A stretch of 64,000 bases of DNA, taken from positions 2,046,001 through 2,110,000 of the forward strand of contig NZ_VFYP01000001.1 of the NCBI RefSeq assembly GCF_006443685.1. The letters are read 5' to 3'. Position numbers and translations under genes: made by a program. Under the pieces are notes generated by a model. That model did not search any database and was not told the origin of the DNA. It saw only the letters and a list, made by a program, of their open reading frames with translations. Of the stretch, positions 51,991 to 61,502 are shown piece by piece (positions within the stretch are counted from its first letter, which is position 1; each line of letters begins with the position of its first letter). Source of the DNA: Rhizobium glycinendophyticum (GTDB lineage: Bacteria > Pseudomonadota > Alphaproteobacteria > Rhizobiales > Rhizobiaceae).

Positions 51991-53451
51991 TCAATCTGAC
52001 TGCGATATATAATCAAATAATTCAGCTATTCTACCTTTGGCCTCTTCGCTCAAACTCATTTGCCACGAATCGATACCTCGATGGAGCTTTACGAGCGGGG
52101 AAAGATTAAAATTGAAATTGTCACACTGCTCTATCGTGTTTTCAAGCTTGCTCATTTCAGTCTCAAATTTTTCCTCCGATAGACATGCATAAATTAGACA
52201 ATACATAGCGACGATGCTCACAGACATCGGCGTACCATGACGAATATCGAGGCTGCCAAGGAGATATTTCGCACCCTCAAGATCAGACGCTAAAAAACAC
52301 GCCATAGCTTTGTTGATAATCGAAAATGGTCTTGAGGCGCCAGCTTCTTGAGCGCGGGAATAGTACTCAAATGCCGAAATTCCATCTCCTGATTCAAGAA
52401 ATTCATTAGCTTTTCGCGTGAGAGTATTTGCCTCTGTGCTTTCACGCGAGATCTGGCTGCTATCAGAAGTCCCTTGCTCAAGCTGCTCGCGGAGCTTCAA
52501 TGCAGACTGATTGTTAGGCTGCAAATCTAAAGCATACTCGACATCCAAAAGCGCGCCAGCTCGGTCACCCGAAAGGTACTTCGCTTTAGATCGACCTATA
52601 TAGAGTGTATACATCGCAGGAGAATCTTCGATCTTTCGATCGTAAAGCGAAATGGCCTTATGATACTCGCCAATCCTGATTAACTGCCTAATAGAAAGCT
52701 CCTCATCTTCTGTTTCATCTTTATTTTTGCTTTTAATATTTTTCTCAATAGCTGACTTGGTCAACTCTTCCTGAAGCGACTCGATGATTGTGGTCTTTAA
52801 CTTTTTGTCTTCGTCTTGGATCGCCTGAAATTCACGATCAGCAATCTCGAGCAGCCCAGCTAGTGCAATGAACTTTCTCTGAAGTGACGAAGGGAGCCCA
52901 GACTGATTTTTATATTGTATATCGTGTTCGATCTCGGCCCAAGCGTGTTGCAGGACAGTTCGAACTTGTATTTCACACTTCAAATCGGAGAACCTGACAA
53001 ACTCTGGTAGTTTTATCCTCTCCGAGTCCAGCCTTACGATGAAATGGATGCTTTGGTAACCGAACTTACCATCCTTGAAGCGCTCCTCTCCGACGTCGCG
53101 CCGCTCCACTATCTCGAAGTGCCGGTCGATAAAACTGCATACAATATCCACATCCTTCAACGTGTAAGTAATAATCCTTACACCTGACAAGTCCGTGATT
53201 TCTCGGAATGGATCGCGATACCTTGGTCCATTGTCAGAGTTTTTCTTACGGGCCTTGCGCGAGAAACTGTCTACACTCTTCGCTCTGCCTTCGATGATAT
53301 GTACTGGAATTCCTTCTTCCCTAAATGAAACCTCAATTATCCTTCGGGTCTCATCGCAAAGACTCACGTATTTGTGTCGCGCAGAAGTGTACTCCTCGAT
53401 GGACCTTAGTACTGAAGCTTCAAAATCTCCGCCTGATACAATGCCGTCCAT
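51991..53451 (-). CDS. RelA/SpoT-domain (p)ppGpp synthetase fused to TPR repeats
   Basis: A 486-residue protein. The synthetase domain (about 45-185) has ITDLSGVRIITY (Asp87, Arg92), GYQSIHFIVRL (131-141), EIQVRTVLQHAWAEIEHD (160-177) and Tyr180, the full set of catalytic residues of small alarmone synthetases. No HD hydrolase or ACT/TGS domain exists. A Lys/Glu-rich linker leads to TPR-like helices from about 250 (IRIGEYHKAISLYDRKI, GDRAGALLDVEYALDLQPNN) to the end. GCGAGGAATAC precedes the ATG. The gene is strongly AT-richer than its surroundings and stands alone. It may make pppGpp/ppGpp or modify tRNA like toxic SAS proteins, with the TPRs as sensor or inhibitor. Confidence 0.85.
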   Translation of the reverse strand: MDGIVSGGDFEASVLRSIEEYTSARHKYVSLCDETRRIIEVSFREEGIPVHIIEGRAKSVDSFSRKARKKNSDNGPRYRDPFREITDLSGVRIITYTLKDVDIVCSFIDRHFEIVERRDVGEERFKDGKFGYQSIHFIVRLDSERIKLPEFVRFSDLKCEIQVRTVLQHAWAEIEHDIQYKNQSGLPSSLQRKFIALAGLLEIADREFQAIQDEDKKLKTTIIESLQEELTKSAIEKNIKSKNKDETEDEELSIRQLIRIGEYHKAISLYDRKIEDSPAMYTLYIGRSKAKYLSGDRAGALLDVEYALDLQPNNQSALKLREQLEQGTSDSSQISRESTEANTLTRKANEFLESGDGISAFEYYSRAQEAGASRPFSIINKAMACFLASDLEGAKYLLGSLDIRHGTPMSVSIVAMYCLIYACLSEEKFETEMSKLENTIEQCDNFNFNLSPLVKLHRGIDSWQMSLSEEAKGRIAELFDYISQSD

Positions 53452-53567
53452 GTATTCCTCGCTAAATCTATTAGGATAAAATTAATCATAATCACTTCTT
53501 CGGGTCAACCTGTGGTTTATCTCTCTTGCCATCGATGTAAGTGACGCCAACCTTCCCCGAGCCCCAT

Positions 53568-53608
53568 TTGCGAAATCTGAGGTTTAGCTCCGATCGGGCC
53601 AATTACTC
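53568..53608 (+). repeat. Left copy of 41-bp inverted repeat
   Basis: Starts TTGCGAAATCTGAGGTTTAG and ends GATCGGGCCAATTACTC. The right copy at 54536-54576, complemented, matches 36 of 41 positions. Confidence 0.65.
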
Positions 53609-53641
53609 TCAAAGCCTTAGCGCGAGGTCGATCTCCCAGCC

Positions 53642-53757
53642 CCCCTCATCCGCCCTTCGGGCACCTTCTCCCCGCAGGCGGGGAGAAGGCCGAGACGGCC
53701 ACCGCTTGCGCCCCCCCCCCTCTCCCCGCCTGCGGGGAGAGGGCAGGGTGAGGGGCA
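53642..53757. repeat. Rhizobial palindromic repeats, type C and relative
   Basis: The first unit (53642-53689) is the complement of the 51072-51120 repeat in uvrB. The second (about 53718-53757) has CTCTCCCCGCCTGCGGGGAG followed by AGGGCAGGGTGAGGGGC. Both are typical of rhizobial intergenic DNA. Confidence 0.7.
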
Positions 53758-54535
53758 AAGGCCACAAACGCGGCATCAGTGGCAAAAAAGGGGGACGACT
53801 TCGAGAGATTCCCCAACAAAATCAAACGCGCACACATTTTTTCATCCCCGCCCATTCTTCCTCCCGTAGACTCAGCTCCGTCCCGCCCTCGGATACACCT
53901 GACGATGCGATGTCAGGCGAGGCGGGGCCGGCGCCGGGGTGGAGGGTTGTCGCAGACCTGAAGTCCCGGCCCGCTGCAACGGTCTCCCTCTGGACGTGGG
54001 GCTGGATACGAAGATGACGGGGTCGGATGCCCCGGAGTTGGATACCCCGATCGGAAGGACGTGCCTCAGAGGCACACAGACAAGGCGCCAATGCTGTCGC
54101 GAACATCCAGACAGCGGGGCGAACAAAACGGCGGGGATGATGGACGATCGCCAATGATCGAAAAACATCCCCCGGGCGAGGGTCCCGGTCGGAATGGTGC
54201 ACCATCCGGCGGGAACCTCCCGGGCCACCGGCCAGGCTGACGCAGAACACTCTTCGGAGGTGACTGCCAAGCCGGACCCTACGCCCGGTCGAACGTCGGA
54301 CATCCTCGGGCCTGACCCGAGGACCGACGCCCGTCGCCGCCTTGCCAGAGAGACGCATGCAGCGGGAAAAGACGCCGAACGAGGCGCCGGAAGGAGCCAC
54401 ATAAACTACTTAGACAGGTTGCTTCTGGCGCCTCGTCCGAGACAAGTTTCAAGCCACCCGGAGGGAGACGATCCCGACCGGCGGCGAAGCATGCGGCGAC
54501 CTATTTCCTCCCTCGCGGGGGGTGAAAGCGAAATC

Positions 54536-54576
54536 GAGGAATTGGCCCGATCAGGGCCAAATCTCAGATTTCGCAA
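54536..54576 (-). repeat. Right copy of 41-bp inverted repeat
   Basis: Inverted relative to 53568-53608, with 36 of 41 identical positions. The unit between the copies is about 0.93 kb. Confidence 0.65.
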
Positions 54577-54762
54577 GAGGGGGGCTCGGTAAGGTGAGCA
54601 CCAACGGAACGCCGCCCCTCTCTTGGAAAATCAGAAGTTTAGGCGGCTTGCGCTCGCCTAAGCCTTCGACTTCCGTTCTCACCCGCAAGGGGGGAGATGA
54701 GCCCCGCCACCTTCCGCAATTCCCTATTTCGCCAATTCCCGAAACACCGAAAGGATCCCGAC

Positions 54763-55317
54763 ATGCCAGACCGACAAACGACCAAAGCGCCCGTCCCCGA
54801 ACCGCTTACGCTGCGCCTGCTGCGCGACACCTTCGACAAACACGGCATCCCACTGCGCTGCCCGCGCCGCCAATGCCGGCGCAGCCGGCACTGCAGCGGC
54901 GCGGCACTCAGAACGGCGGCCCAGATCAACGCAGACGAAAGGCTGCCGCCCTGCGCCCTCAATGCCGACCCCGAGCGGCGCCGGCAGTTCCTGACCTGGG
55001 CAGCGGACATTCTGCCGCCACTTGATGACAGCACCGTCCCCGGCACATGGCCGGACGACACCAAAGCCGCCAACCACCTTCGCCAGGCGCTGGCGATCGT
55101 CGCGCGCATCCACAGCCGCCCCGGCCCGCATCCGGAGAGCGAAGGCAAGGCGCTGGCCGCCTGGCATGCCACGGACCCGGACCCTGAAGTCACCGCCCTC
55201 TGCCACCGCATCTGGCGCCACGCCAGGGTCGAGAACCGCTCAGCCGCCACATCGAGTGGTGTTCCTTCGCGTCGCCAGGATGCCTCCAGCCAGGCCCCCC
55301 AGGAGCCGCACGCATGA
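54763..55317 (+). CDS. Hypothetical Cys/Arg-rich protein
   Basis: A 184-residue soluble protein from the ATG at 54763 (GAAAGGAT upstream). The N-terminal region has [14 protein letters not shown], a possible zinc or Fe-S site, then a helical central part ([26 protein letters not shown]). The C-terminus is Ser/Arg/Gln-rich. No family is recognised. Confidence 0.55.
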   Translation: MPDRQTTKAPVPEPLTLRLLRDTFDKHGIPLRCPRRQCRRSRHCSGAALRTAAQINADERLPPCALNADPERRRQFLTWAADILPPLDDSTVPGTWPDDTKAANHLRQALAIVARIHSRPGPHPESEGKALAAWHATDPDPEVTALCHRIWRHARVENRSAATSSGVPSRRQDASSQAPQEPHA

Positions 55318-55607
55318 CGGCGACGGTCCGACGCGCCCTCTCAAGGGAAGCGCGGTTTTTCGCCGCCGAGCCCCTCACCTTCGGGCGGGCGCGGCAGTGC
55401 CCCTCGAAGCACGCGGTCTCCGCTCTCCCCACCTGTGGGGGAGATGTCGGCGCAGCCGACAGAGGGGGGTATGCCGCAGGCAAGGGCTGCCGCCAACGGG
55501 ACCGCCGGGCTAAGCCCTCCCCCTTGTGGGGAGGGTTTGGGAGGGGAAAGTGGGGAGGGTTTGAGCGGGGAAAGTGGGGAGGGTTTGAGCGGGGAAAGGA
55601 AGCCCCC
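55318..55607. other. Repeat-filled intergenic region
   Basis: About 290 bases between two convergent genes, largely occupied by palindromic and tandem repeats (55379-55600). No gene is seen. Confidence 0.6.
55515..55599. repeat. Palindromic repeat type A with tandem duplication
   Basis: One type A repeat (55515-55546) followed by direct repetition of a 24-base unit containing GGGGAAAGTGGGGAGGGTTTG with two full copies and a partial third. The expansion is recent enough that the copies are identical. Confidence 0.75.
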
Positions 55608-56240
55608 CTACTCCGCCGCCTTCGGCAGATCCTCGGCCTCCACGCCGGGCGCCAGCGGCTCCATCTCGTAGGAATAGCCCTCCAGCATGGTATAGGCCCG
55701 CTCGATCGCGGCGATCTGCGCCTCGGCATTCTTGATCGCATCGGTAATCGACTGGGCCCGGGCGCGCAGCATCGAGCCGAGCACGTCGGCATCGGGCCGG
55801 CGGCCGAGCCGGTCGAGATGTTTGCGCACCCGCGCCCGGTGGCGCTCCAGCTCGAGAATGTGGAAACGGGCTTTGAGAATATCGTCGGTCAGCTTGCGGC
55901 GCAGGCCGGCCACCGGGTCGAAGGACCCCGGCTCGCGCTCGTCGAGGATCATGTCGTTGATCAGCGTCTCCAGGACCATGACGCCCTTGAGATCGGCGGG
56001 TTCGGCAAGCTGCGGATCATAACCCGTGTCGTCGAACACCCGCCGGCGTACCGGATCCTTCAACAGCTCGTAACAGGTGGAAATCTTCGCAAAGGCCTCG
56101 GCATCGCCGCCGCCATCGGGATGGGCGCTCTTGGCGAGCTTGCGATAGGCCGCCTTGATCGCGGCCTCGTCGGCATCGCGCGCCACGCCGAGGAGCTCGT
56201 AAGGGTCGATCATCGCGGCACCCGTTTTCGCCATACTCAT
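55608..56240 (-). CDS. J-domain (DnaJ-like) protein
   Basis: About 210 residues from the ATG at 56240; an internal ATG at 56213 ([16 protein letters not shown]) could be the true start. The J-domain occupies the first ~75 residues with the HPD motif in [16 protein letters not shown]. No Gly/Phe or zinc domain follows. The C-terminal part is a long helix-rich region ([33 protein letters not shown]). It likely targets Hsp70 to a particular client; the client is unknown. Confidence 0.85.
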   Translation of the reverse strand: MSMAKTGAAMIDPYELLGVARDADEAAIKAAYRKLAKSAHPDGGGDAEAFAKISTCYELLKDPVRRRVFDDTGYDPQLAEPADLKGVMVLETLINDMILDEREPGSFDPVAGLRRKLTDDILKARFHILELERHRARVRKHLDRLGRRPDADVLGSMLRARAQSITDAIKNAEAQIAAIERAYTMLEGYSYEMEPLAPGVEAEDLPKAAE

Positions 56241-56705
56241 CCACTCCCGCGTCCGCCCGGTTCTGCCCTGCCCCCGACCCATCCTCCCCTAAACCGGGAT
56301 GGAGGCCGCTTCAAGACGGAACACCGCGCCGTCCCCGGCGGCGTTTGTGCCAGCCGAAGGTGGTCCGGTCCCGGAACGGCGGCGGCATGGCATCGTTACC
56401 ACCCATCAAATCCCAAGGAATTCAGGTCCTTGGCGCAATTTTCCGCCCCGGACTGTGACTTTTCATACTTGCCAAGATTTCGAAATGACCCTACCTCTTA
56501 TGGCGTTCGGGCAGCAATGATCCCGGAGACTGGACTGACTTGTATCGACCGCAGCTGCGGTCATGGGGGCCTTCTCCCGCCGGTAGACGTTCTTTCCCCG
56601 TTATCGCGATCCCTCGACGGTTCCGTTTCGGCGGAACTTCAACCAGCCGCTTCCGGTCCGCCGGCCGTGGCGAAGACGACCAACACGGGAATAAGGAACT
56701 CTCCC
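56241..56705. promoter_or_regulatory. Long leader of the cold-shock gene
   Basis: About 465 bases upstream of cspA. Cold-shock genes often have a long structured 5' leader; here the gap is long enough for one and no other gene is visible. No specific structure was worked out. Confidence 0.45.
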
Positions 56706-56918
56706 ATGGCCACCAAGGGCACCGTTAAATTCTTCAACCAGGACAAGGGTTTTGGCTTCATCACCCCGGAAGGCGGCGCAAAGGACGTGTTCGTGCACAT
56801 CTCCGCGCTCCAGGCTTCCGGCATGCAGACCCTGCAGGATGGCCAGCAGGTCACCTTCGACACCGAGCCGGATCGCATGGGCAAGGGCCCAAAGGCCGTC
56901 AACATCCAGTCTGCCTGA
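56706..56918 (+). CDS. cspA: Cold-shock protein
   Basis: A 70-residue single OB-fold domain with both RNA-binding motifs: KGFGFI (RNP1) and VFVHISALQ (RNP2). It acts as an RNA chaperone in the cytosol. AAGGAAC precedes the ATG, and a strong terminator follows. Confidence 0.95.
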   Translation: MATKGTVKFFNQDKGFGFITPEGGAKDVFVHISALQASGMQTLQDGQQVTFDTEPDRMGKGPKAVNIQSA

Positions 56919-56930
56919 TCCAAGATTTCG

Positions 56931-56958
56931 AATGGCGTCCCCCCGGGACGCCATTTTT
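56931..56958 (+). terminator. Terminator after cspA
   Basis: An 11-bp stem (AATGGCGTCCC / GGGACGCCATT) with a CCC loop and a following TTTGC. A clear intrinsic terminator. Confidence 0.85.
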
Positions 56959-56999
56959 GCTTCTGGGGCCAAAAAAACGCCGGAATGCAGGTCCAGAAT

Positions 57000-58046
57000 C
57001 TATTCCGCAGCCGCTGGTCCGCTGGCAGCCATCTGTGTCTTAGGACCACCGGCAATGTCGACCGCCGCAAAGGCCTCGGCAATCAGTTGCGGCGACACGC
57101 CCGGCTTTGTCGCCTCCGACGACAGGATCTGCCGGTAACGCCGCGCACCCGCATAGCCCTGGAACAGCCCAACCATGTGCCGCGTGACGTGGTTCAGCCG
57201 CCCGCCCGACGCGATCACCCGCTCCGCATAGGCGATCATCGCATCGCAGACCCGGTCCCAGTCGACCGGCTTCGCCGGCTCCCGGTAGATGCGGGCATCC
57301 ACTTCGGTCAAAAGCGTCGCATTGTGATAGCTCGCCCGCCCGAGCATGACGCCATCCATGACGGCCAGATGCTCTACGGCCTGATCGAGATCAGCAATCC
57401 CGCCGTTTATGCCGAGAAAGACGCCCGGGTTCTCCCGCTTCATCCGATAGACCAGCTCATAATCCAGCGGCGGAATCTCGCGATTTTCCTTTGGGCTCAG
57501 GCCTTTCAGCCAGGCCTTGCGCGCATGGATCCAGATCGCGTCAGCCCCAGCCCCAATAATCCGGGCCAAGAAATCGGGAAGCACCGCCTCCGGCTCCTGC
57601 TCATCCACCCCGATCCGGCACTTGACCGTTACCGGCACCGTCGCCACCTTCTTCATGGCGGACACACAGGCTTCCACCACCTCGGGCGTCTGCATCAGAC
57701 AGGCGCCAAAGGTCCCCGACTGGACCCGGTCCGACGGGCAGCCGACATTGAGGTTGATCTCATCATAACCGTAATCGGATGCGATCTTCACCGCCTCGAC
57801 CAGCTTGCCCGGATCAGATCCACCGAGCTGCAGCGCGACGGGATGCTCCTCGCGGTTGAACGACAGGAGCTTGTCGCGAGGCCCGTGAAGGATCGCATCT
57901 GCCACCGCCATCTCGGTATACAGGAGTGCACGGGACGAGAGCTGCCGGTGGAAGAAGCGGCAATGCCGATCCGTCCAGTCGATCATAGGTGCAACGGCAA
58001 AAACGGGAGCTTTGAAATAACTGGAGTTGTGTTTCACTACAGACAC
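57000..58046 (-). CDS. dusA: tRNA-dihydrouridine synthase A
   Basis: A 348-residue FMN enzyme that reduces uridines in the tRNA D loop. The catalytic Cys is in NVGCPSDRVQSGTFGACLM, and FMN-binding residues are in GGIADLDQA and GVMLGRASYHNATLL. The N-terminus (FAVAPMIDWTDRHCRFFHRQLS) is typical. It converges with cspA. Confidence 0.94.
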   Translation of the reverse strand: MSVVKHNSSYFKAPVFAVAPMIDWTDRHCRFFHRQLSSRALLYTEMAVADAILHGPRDKLLSFNREEHPVALQLGGSDPGKLVEAVKIASDYGYDEINLNVGCPSDRVQSGTFGACLMQTPEVVEACVSAMKKVATVPVTVKCRIGVDEQEPEAVLPDFLARIIGAGADAIWIHARKAWLKGLSPKENREIPPLDYELVYRMKRENPGVFLGINGGIADLDQAVEHLAVMDGVMLGRASYHNATLLTEVDARIYREPAKPVDWDRVCDAMIAYAERVIASGGRLNHVTRHMVGLFQGYAGARRYRQILSSEATKPGVSPQLIAEAFAAVDIAGGPKTQMAASGPAAAE

Positions 58047-58843
58047 TTACGGCACTTTCTTTATCGTCTCATTTGCGCTTGTTCGGCGTCAATTCCGCCG
58101 ATTTCGGTGCTAGACATTGGCACAATGTACCAATTCGTTTTCATCTACCAACTGAGGCGCGATCAGAGGCATTATCACGGCTCGCAAGCCAAGGATGGCA
58201 GCATCGGCCACATGGCACGAGTGCGGGTTGCCCGGGAAGGCCAAGCCTATCACGAGACCGAGACCTTTGACAGACGTCCGACGGCTGCAGCCTGGGTTTC
58301 AAGACGAGAACGGGACCTCTTCAAGACCCCGAGCCGTTGCCGATCTCAAAATGATGGTCCGACCACTTTGGCCAAAGCCACTGAGCGCTACACCGAAGAA
58401 ACCATCAAGGATATTGGGCGCACAAGAGCGCAGGTCCTCACGGCGATCAGGAACGACGGCAATGCCGCTACGACACCGACCGGAAGAATGCGCCAGAACC
58501 TCAGCTTCAGCGAATGGCCTCTGTCTTCGGTGACGACAAAATGACGACCGATCTGTCGACCGCCTCACCCACCGTTGCCACATCCTCGAAACAGGAAACG
58601 ACAACTTCCGCCGCAAACCGCGGCGTTCCTCTGCCCTAGACGATGCAGCAGTCGCGGCACCGATCAGTTCAACAGGCGACGATGGATTGCAATCACGCCC
58701 AGCGGTGCAGTGGCGAGGCGTCCCGCCGGCCGGCCTGACTTGTGCGGCTGCATAGCAGTGTCGATTGCCCCCATGTTCTTGGCTATCCTCACGGCAACAT
58801 TTCCGAAATAATCGCCGGTGGCTGAAACGGGCGAGGACAGACA
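58047..58843. other. Intergenic region with integrase relic
   Basis: About 800 bases without an intact gene. The central part (58125-58544) holds the remains of a phage-type integrase; the rest has no recognised feature. Confidence 0.5.
58125..58544 (+). pseudogene. Tyrosine-recombinase (phage integrase) N-terminal relic
   Basis: The plus-strand frame reads KDGSIGHMARVRVAREGQ, then ETFDRRPTAAAWVSRRERDL and LAKATERYTEETIKDIGRTRAQVLTAI, the N-terminal arm-binding part of rhizobial site-specific integrases. Similarity fades after about codon 120 and the frame stops before any catalytic domain (no R-HxxR-Y). No att sites or tRNA fragment were recognised nearby. Confidence 0.6.
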
Positions 58844-59518
58844 TTGGCAGCAGAGACACAGAGCCGAAACGCAATCTCGGTCCTCATCGTTGAAGATGAC
58901 GCACCGACGCGTCAACGGATCGTAAGCGCACTGAATGACAGTACCGATTTTGAGGTAAGGCAGGCTGCAACCTTCACCGAAGCCTGCGCCTGCCTTGCCC
59001 AGCAGTGTCCCGATGTACTCCTGACCGACATTCAGTTGCCAGACGGAAGCGGCATGGATCTCATTCGTCGAATCCGTCAGACATCCGAGCAAACGGAAAT
59101 CATGGTGATTTCCATTCTCGGTGACGAGACAAGCGTCATTTCGGCCATTCTGCTCGGGGCCAATGGCTATATCCTGAAAGACGCGTTTCCAGCTGACATT
59201 GCTGATACCGTGCGCGACTTGCTGAAGGGCCACTCTCCGATTTCTGCCTCGATCGCCCGCTTCATTGTGCGTCGGACGCAATCGCAGGAGAGCGGCGCAC
59301 CCCGATCTGACCTCAACACTGCCAAACTCACTGCGCGGGAGATCGACATCCTCTGGGGCATTGCCAAAGGCTACAGCTATGCAGATATAGCCGATCATTT
59401 GGGTATATCGCGGCAGACGGTACCTGGCTATATCAAGAATTTCTATCGCAAGCTTGACGTCAACACGCGCGGCGAAGCGGTATACGAAGCTCTTCAGCAA
59501 GGACTGATCCGCCTGTGA
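58844..59518 (+). CDS. LuxR/NarL-type response regulator
   Basis: A 224-residue regulator starting with TTG at 58844, seven bases after GAGGA. The receiver has the acidic pair EDD near 17-19, the phosphoacceptor Asp62 in TDIQLPDGSG and Lys112. The LuxR helix-turn-helix (LTAREIDILWGIAKGYSYADIADHLG) is at about 165-190. Its stop overlaps the histidine kinase start (GTGA), so the pair is coupled. Confidence 0.9.
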   Translation: MAAETQSRNAISVLIVEDDAPTRQRIVSALNDSTDFEVRQAATFTEACACLAQQCPDVLLTDIQLPDGSGMDLIRRIRQTSEQTEIMVISILGDETSVISAILLGANGYILKDAFPADIADTVRDLLKGHSPISASIARFIVRRTQSQESGAPRSDLNTAKLTAREIDILWGIAKGYSYADIADHLGISRQTVPGYIKNFYRKLDVNTRGEAVYEALQQGLIRL

Positions 59519-61482
59519 GGCCGTATCTGATACGCTCTGCACCTCCTCAACTTCGCCGCGTCGTGATGGCCGTCGGTTTTTTACTTCTGCAGCTGGCCAT
59601 CGTCTTTATCTGCATACAGATCCGGCAAATTCCATTTCCTCGCCCTTCAGAAGCCTACCGCGTCGAGAAACTGTGGCGGGAAGAGGCCACGGACGACTGG
59701 CATCCTGTAATCCTGCCCGACTATCGGCCGACAGCCGGCATCACACCGACAAGCACGACCTATCGCGCACAGTTTCAGTGGTCGCCGAGCGATGCGGGAA
59801 CGCCCATTGCGGTTTTTGTGCCACGCTTCACTACCACCATCGCAATTGCGATCAATGGCAGCATTATAGAAGACACCGCACGTGATCCCTCGAAACGGCG
59901 GCCGGATCGAAACACACCTGTGCTTGCACCAATTGCCCAAAGCCTCCTGAAACCCGGCAATAATCAAGTCACGATCACCTTGCAGGTCTGGGGACCGCTC
60001 CAAGGTTACCTCGACAGCCTCTATATTGGACCCGATCCCGTAATGCGGGCCGCCCATGATCTGCGGCAATTTCTGTTCGGGACCCTCCCTATGGTGCTTG
60101 GGGCTTGGCAGATCACCTTCGGTACAATTCTTGGTATGATCTGGCTCAATCGGCGTCATGACGCGATTTATGGCTATCTGGCATTTGCCACTGTACTGGG
60201 GGTCGTACAGCACTTCGCCGGCCTGCCTCGCTCTTCCATTGGGGCCGGGTTTCTGGGTGCGATGGGGCCGCTCGAAGCCGCGCTGATGCTTCACTACATA
60301 TTGCTTTTGACAGGCCGGCCGATCCAGCGCTATCACGCATTGGCATTCTTGCCAGGTCTTCTGATCATCGTGGCGGCAGTATTGTTTTCCCCCCAGTATT
60401 TGCGCGTCATTTATCTTGTCCTAGGGCCGCCCTCGGTCGGCATCCTGATTGCCGCCGTTTGGCTCGTGCTGATGGCGGCGGTGTGGCAAGCGCGAACGCA
60501 CGCCGTCTATCTCGCAACCATTTTCACAGCCGTGTTGAGTTGCTGGGCTCTCGACGTCATGACGTTGAACAATCTTATCGGCGGGGAACGTCTGTTTGTT
60601 GGACGCACCTCCTATTCGCTTGTGCTGATGGCACTGGGAGTATGGCTGATCTGGCGGTTCGTGCAGGCGCTCAAGGAGGCTGACGGATTCGCGGCAACCC
60701 TGGTGGAAAAAGTTGCAGAGGCTGAGAAGAAACTGCGCGCCAACTTCGCACGGGAGGAAGAGCGGGCGAGATCTGAAGCACTACTCGCCGAGCGCACGAG
60801 ACTCATGCGTGACCTCCACGACGGGTTAGGCGGACAGCTGGTGAGCATCGTAGCGCTATCGGAACAGGCGAAACCATCAGGCGAAGCGATCGGCGATGCG
60901 GCTCGTGCGGCACTCAAAGACCTCCGACTGGTGGTCGACGCGATGGAGGAGATCAACGGGGATCTGATGTTAGCGCTCGCGTCATGGCGCGAGCGCATTG
61001 ATACCCAGCTGCGTGCCCATCAGATGAAGCTCGATTGGGTAATTCGCGGTCACCAGGGTCTGCCGATCTTCAAGAACCTCCGATCCTGGCATGTCATACA
61101 GCTTATCCGACTGATGGATGAAGTGGTGACCAATGCAGTCAAACATTCAGGGGGGAAGCGAGTAGCGGTCATGATCGAGCCGGCCAGCGACGAGGCAGGA
61201 CGGCCCGCAGGCCGCATCACCATTCAGGATGACGGCCATGGTTATGACGCCGAGAACCCGTCTTTGAACGGGAAGCCGCGAGCCCATGCAGGCCGCGGCC
61301 TCTTCAATATCCGCCGGCGAGCGGCGATGTGCGACATCCGAATGCTGATCCGGACAAGCGCGAGCGGTACGCGCATAGAATTGACACTCCCGGCAGAATT
61401 TCCAAAGCAGGTTGCCGAAGGCCATGGCGATGCGGCCCAACTCTTTGGGCCGACGCCTACGGCCCTACCCGGCGCATTTTAA
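59515..61482 (+). CDS. Sensor histidine kinase (7TMR-DISM/HisKA_3)
   Basis: A 655-residue kinase starting with GTG overlapping the upstream stop. A cytoplasmic N-terminal hydrophobic helix precedes an extracytoplasmic beta-rich domain (about 40-180) and seven membrane helices (about 185-390). The HisKA_3 dimerisation box RDLHDGLGGQL holds His435, and the ATPase domain has EVVTNAVKHSGG (N box) and DDGHGYD (G1). It phosphorylates the LuxR-type regulator encoded just upstream. Its signal is unknown. Confidence 0.9.
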   Translation: MRPYLIRSAPPQLRRVVMAVGFLLLQLAIVFICIQIRQIPFPRPSEAYRVEKLWREEATDDWHPVILPDYRPTAGITPTSTTYRAQFQWSPSDAGTPIAVFVPRFTTTIAIAINGSIIEDTARDPSKRRPDRNTPVLAPIAQSLLKPGNNQVTITLQVWGPLQGYLDSLYIGPDPVMRAAHDLRQFLFGTLPMVLGAWQITFGTILGMIWLNRRHDAIYGYLAFATVLGVVQHFAGLPRSSIGAGFLGAMGPLEAALMLHYILLLTGRPIQRYHALAFLPGLLIIVAAVLFSPQYLRVIYLVLGPPSVGILIAAVWLVLMAAVWQARTHAVYLATIFTAVLSCWALDVMTLNNLIGGERLFVGRTSYSLVLMALGVWLIWRFVQALKEADGFAATLVEKVAEAEKKLRANFAREEERARSEALLAERTRLMRDLHDGLGGQLVSIVALSEQAKPSGEAIGDAARAALKDLRLVVDAMEEINGDLMLALASWRERIDTQLRAHQMKLDWVIRGHQGLPIFKNLRSWHVIQLIRLMDEVVTNAVKHSGGKRVAVMIEPASDEAGRPAGRITIQDDGHGYDAENPSLNGKPRAHAGRGLFNIRRRAAMCDIRMLIRTSASGTRIELTLPAEFPKQVAEGHGDAAQLFGPTPTALPGAF

Positions 61483-61502
61483 CGCTGAATTGGACTTTTG
61501 TA

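Larger units (their letters stand above)
53452..54762. other. 1.3-kb gene-poor region with inverted repeats
   Basis: No supported gene. It holds 41-bp inverted repeats at 53568-53608 and 54536-54576, palindromic repeats at 53642-53757, and a ~570-bp GC-rich interior with several hairpin-like words (for example CCTCGGGCCTGACCCGAGG near 54304-54322). Frames in the interior lack a start signal or family resemblance. It could be a structured RNA locus or a decayed element. Confidence 0.5.

Noticed and set aside
53822..54400. Overlapping frames of 130-190 residues on both strands as genes
   Set aside because: None has a ribosome-binding site or family resemblance. They are artefacts of high-GC DNA lacking stop codons.
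58547..58843. Transposase remnant between integrase relic and response regulator
   Set aside because: No recognisable transposase motif or terminal repeat was found in any frame.
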